A stretch of 42,083 nucleotides of DNA from assembly GCA_024682995.1 (NCBI GenBank), contig JAIKYR010000129.1, forward strand, positions 1 through 42,083, in the 5' to 3' direction. The position numbers and the translations under genes are program-made. The notes below the pieces were generated by a model. It did no database searches. It was not told the DNA's origin and saw nothing but the letters and a program-made list of their open reading frames with translations. Source of the DNA: Bacteroidales bacterium. GTDB lineage: Bacteria > Bacteroidota > Bacteroidia > Bacteroidales > WCHB1-69. Of this stretch, positions 40,403 through 42,083 are shown piece after piece (position 1 is the first letter of the stretch; each line of letters starts with the position of its first letter).

Positions 40403-40410
40403 TATTTTTG
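40403..40410 (+). promoter_or_regulatory. Promoter -7 element for the AAA-thioesterase-GldL-like operon
   Basis: TATTTTTG, 21 nt before the ATG at 40432. The open frame reaches back to a TTG inside this element, so ATG 40432 is preferred. Confidence 0.6.
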
Positions 40411-40431
40411 CAGCCCATAAATACCTCACGT

Positions 40432-41043
40432 ATGCCTACAAGAATCGTCCTCACTGGCGGGCCCTGTGCCGGAAAATCCACTATTTTAAAGCGTATTGTA
40501 CAAAAATACAGACAGTTGGGATATGCCGTCTATACCCTGCCGGAATCTGCTACGATGTTTATCTTGTCCGGTGCCGATTTTCTTACCCCGAACCCGCACC
40601 TCTCCTTTGTTACGGAAACGGCCAAGCTGAAATTCCAGATCCAGATGGAGGACAGCATGGCGCAAATAGCTGAGGCAACTGGGCAACCGGCCATCATCGT
40701 GGGCGACCGCGGCACAATGGACACCTTCGCCTACGTGTCTGAAGATACCCGCCGGAAGATTTTAGAGGCCGTGGGGATGACGGAACACAGCCTGCGTGAC
40801 GAGCGCTACGATGCTGTGCTGCACATCTGCACGGCCGCCAAGGGCGCCGAACAGTTCTACACCCTCGCCAACAACACCTGCCGCTCCGAATCCATCGAGA
40901 AGGCCCGCAGCGTGGACGATCACATCTTAGCCGTATGGCATCAGCATCCCTCCTTCCACGTCATCAATGCAGAAATCGACTTTGAAGTCAAAATCCGTAA
41001 CGTTCTCGACACGATTGACACGATCCTTTCTGAAATAAAGTAA
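40432..41043 (+). CDS. AAA-type (AAA_28/NadR-like) ATP-binding protein
   Basis: A 203-residue P-loop protein. 'RIVLTGGPCAGKSTIL' is Walker A at the N-terminus; 'PESATMFILSGADF' and 'IIVGDRGTMDTFAYVSED' match the AAA_28 family (PF13521), which includes NadR-like kinases and the TTD14-like group. It may phosphorylate a small molecule; the substrate is not known. The acyl-ACP thioesterase begins 6 nt after its stop, followed by the GldL-like gene and the phosphatase, so they form one transcript. No clear functional theme links them. Confidence 0.82.
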   Translation: MPTRIVLTGGPCAGKSTILKRIVQKYRQLGYAVYTLPESATMFILSGADFLTPNPHLSFVTETAKLKFQIQMEDSMAQIAEATGQPAIIVGDRGTMDTFAYVSEDTRRKILEAVGMTEHSLRDERYDAVLHICTAAKGAEQFYTLANNTCRSESIEKARSVDDHILAVWHQHPSFHVINAEIDFEVKIRNVLDTIDTILSEIK

Positions 41044-41049
41044 ATTTCT

Positions 41050-41790
41050 ATGGAACAGCGCGAACGAACTCATTATGAAAAGAAGGCCATTGCCTCCTAT
41101 ATGGTGGATGGCAAACGGCAACTCACCCCGACTCTGATGTTCAACCTTATGCAGGAGGTGGCCGTCAACCACGCCGATCTTTTGGGGGTGGGCTGGAATT
41201 TCCTGCACAAAGTCAACCAGTTCTGGGCACTCTCGCGTATGGATGTGGAGATCCTGCGGATGCCGGAATGGCAGGAGCAGGTGGAAATCTTCACTTGGCC
41301 CAAGAAGGCCAACTTCTTGGTCCAACCCCGTGATTACCAAATAGAAACATTGGATGGCGAAGTACTGGTGCGTTCCACCTCCAACTGGGTGATATTGGAC
41401 GACAATGGCAAGCCCCAGCAGCTGAGTGCCTACGAAGACAATTTGGGTATTCAGGAGGGGTTGCACTCAATAGAGGCTCCCGCCTCGCGCCTGCGCACGG
41501 GTGTGCCTTGCGAAAATCCCGTCTTCAAGCCCGTGGTCTATTCCAACATTGACATGAACCGTCACGCCAACAACTCGGCCTACGTCACGTGGGTGATGGA
41601 CAGTTTTGACAATGAATTCCACGATACGCACAGACTCTCTTTTCTGGCTATCAATTACTTGCAGCAGACGCACGCCGATGACCGGTATGCTGTCATGAAG
41701 CAGGAAACCGCCCCTGATGATTTCCTATGTTCCGTTTACTCCGAAAAGAACATGGTGGAAGTGTGCAGAGTGAGAACGGTGTGGAAGTAA
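41050..41790 (+). CDS. Acyl-ACP thioesterase
   Basis: A 246-residue double-hotdog protein. The N-terminal hotdog has 'MFNLMQEVAVNHADLLGVGW' and 'WALSRMDVEILRMPEWQEQV'. The C-terminal hotdog has the catalytic-type stretch 'YSNIDMNRHANNSAYVTWVMDS' in which the Asn/His pair of plant-type thioesterases is kept (quoted only to mark the site). It releases fatty acids from acyl carrier protein in the cytoplasm (family PF01643). Length is typical. It lies 6 nt after the AAA gene and 25 nt before the GldL-like gene. Confidence 0.92.
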   Translation: MEQRERTHYEKKAIASYMVDGKRQLTPTLMFNLMQEVAVNHADLLGVGWNFLHKVNQFWALSRMDVEILRMPEWQEQVEIFTWPKKANFLVQPRDYQIETLDGEVLVRSTSNWVILDDNGKPQQLSAYEDNLGIQEGLHSIEAPASRLRTGVPCENPVFKPVVYSNIDMNRHANNSAYVTWVMDSFDNEFHDTHRLSFLAINYLQQTHADDRYAVMKQETAPDDFLCSVYSEKNMVEVCRVRTVWK

Positions 41791-41815
41791 AAATAACATT
41801 TTAATACGCAACATT

Positions 41816-42025
41816 ATGTCCAGTTTAAGAAACCTTTTCCAATCCAGCGGATATCAGACATTCATGAAAAAATTAGTGTTGTATGCGGTTATCGAAATTG
41901 TCATCGGAGTGCTTTTCCTGTTCATGCACTGGCCCGGTGGCAAGACCATTACCATAGTGGGTGTAGGCACCTTGATGGTCTGGGCAATATTTGACATTTT
42001 GGAAAAGATTACGATGCGCTCATAG
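41816..42025 (+). CDS. Small GldL-like membrane protein
   Basis: A 69-residue protein with two membrane helices (about residues 17-37 and 43-62). Between them is 'FMHWPGGKTITIVGVGT', which matches the conserved HWPG turn of GldL, the inner membrane motor part of T9SS. Full GldL is about 200 residues or more with a cytoplasmic domain that is missing here. It is therefore a mini-version carrying only the membrane hairpin. It is likely in the AAA-thioesterase transcript and ends 1 nt before the phosphatase start. Function unknown; GldM is not in the window. Confidence 0.6.
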   Translation: MSSLRNLFQSSGYQTFMKKLVLYAVIEIVIGVLFLFMHWPGGKTITIVGVGTLMVWAIFDILEKITMRS

Positions 42026-42026
42026 T

Positions 42027-42083
42027 ATGGTCAGTATTCTTTTTGTGTGCCATGGAAACATCTGCCGCAGTCCGATGGCTGAG
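42027..42083 (+). CDS. Low-molecular-weight protein tyrosine phosphatase, 5' end only
   Basis: Nineteen codons are seen before the window ends. They start MVSILFVCHGNICRSP, whose Cys-x5-Arg loop (CHGNICR) is the catalytic P-loop of low-molecular-weight tyrosine phosphatases. It begins 1 nt after the GldL-like stop. Such enzymes dephosphorylate phosphotyrosine proteins or related small molecules. The rest is outside the window. Confidence 0.9.
   Translation, partial: MVSILFVCHGNICRSPMAE

Overview
The window comes from a chromosome of the phylum Bacteroidota, most likely order Bacteroidales. Supporting signs are the promoter element TAnnTTTG in front of many genes, few Shine-Dalgarno sequences, type IX secretion (T9SS) parts (PorW/SprE, PorP/SprF, a PD40-OmpA partner) and T9SS cargo with C-terminal sorting domains, LpxK, a fused NfnAB-like oxidoreductase, and a TonB receptor under a TPP riboswitch. 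No rRNA, CRISPR array, phage or insertion sequence was seen. Genus cannot be assigned by eye.

Layout. 1-3541 (minus): a partial secreted FISUMP-type protein, then a flotillin-lipoprotein-radical SAM/SPASM cluster that fits the uncharacterised 'rSAM/lipoprotein' pair. 3657-6208 (plus): TPP riboswitch and an outer-membrane TonB receptor, probably for thiamin. 6215-8574 (minus): acyltransferase, LD-carboxypeptidase and short-chain dehydrogenase, tightly coupled. 8723-10614: a secreted amidotransferase-like protein convergent with uridine kinase. 10705-10775: tRNA-Gln(CTG). 10841-14644 (minus): DUF6515-like protein, C10 cysteine peptidase with CUB-like and T9SS domains, four-helix-bundle protein. 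14800-18621 (plus): M23 peptidase, PhoH, LpxK, purine nucleoside phosphorylase, with touching or overlapping frames. 18640-20880 (minus): glycosyltransferase, steroid-5-alpha-reductase-like membrane protein, Rieske-like lipoprotein without the His ligands. 21181-23918 (plus): rpsO and pnp. 24000-31990 (minus): riboflavin synthase, PorW, bactofilin, AtpZ, an AtpI-like membrane protein, flavodiiron protein, fused NfnAB-like enzyme. 32101-32595 (minus): dCMP deaminase. 32760-34458 (plus): cobalamin riboswitch controlling a T9SS-exported protein made of two tandem copies of one domain. 34632-35900 (plus): RarA. 35911-37600: composite repeat, an AT-rich HigBA-type toxin-antitoxin pair, and a gene-poor stretch with small ORFs. 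37698-42083 (plus): PorP, PD40-OmpA protein, AAA-type nucleotide-binding protein, acyl-ACP thioesterase, a tiny GldL-like membrane protein, and the start of a low-molecular-weight tyrosine phosphatase.

The best candidate for new biology is the cobalamin-riboswitch-controlled tandem-domain T9SS cargo, which would be a secreted or surface corrinoid-capture factor without any adjacent BtuB transporter. Next are the thiamin receptor whose N-terminus is built from an intergenic repeat, the flotillin/lipoprotein/rSAM cluster, and the Rieske-like lipoprotein operon. All functions are inferred from reading the sequence; no database search was run.
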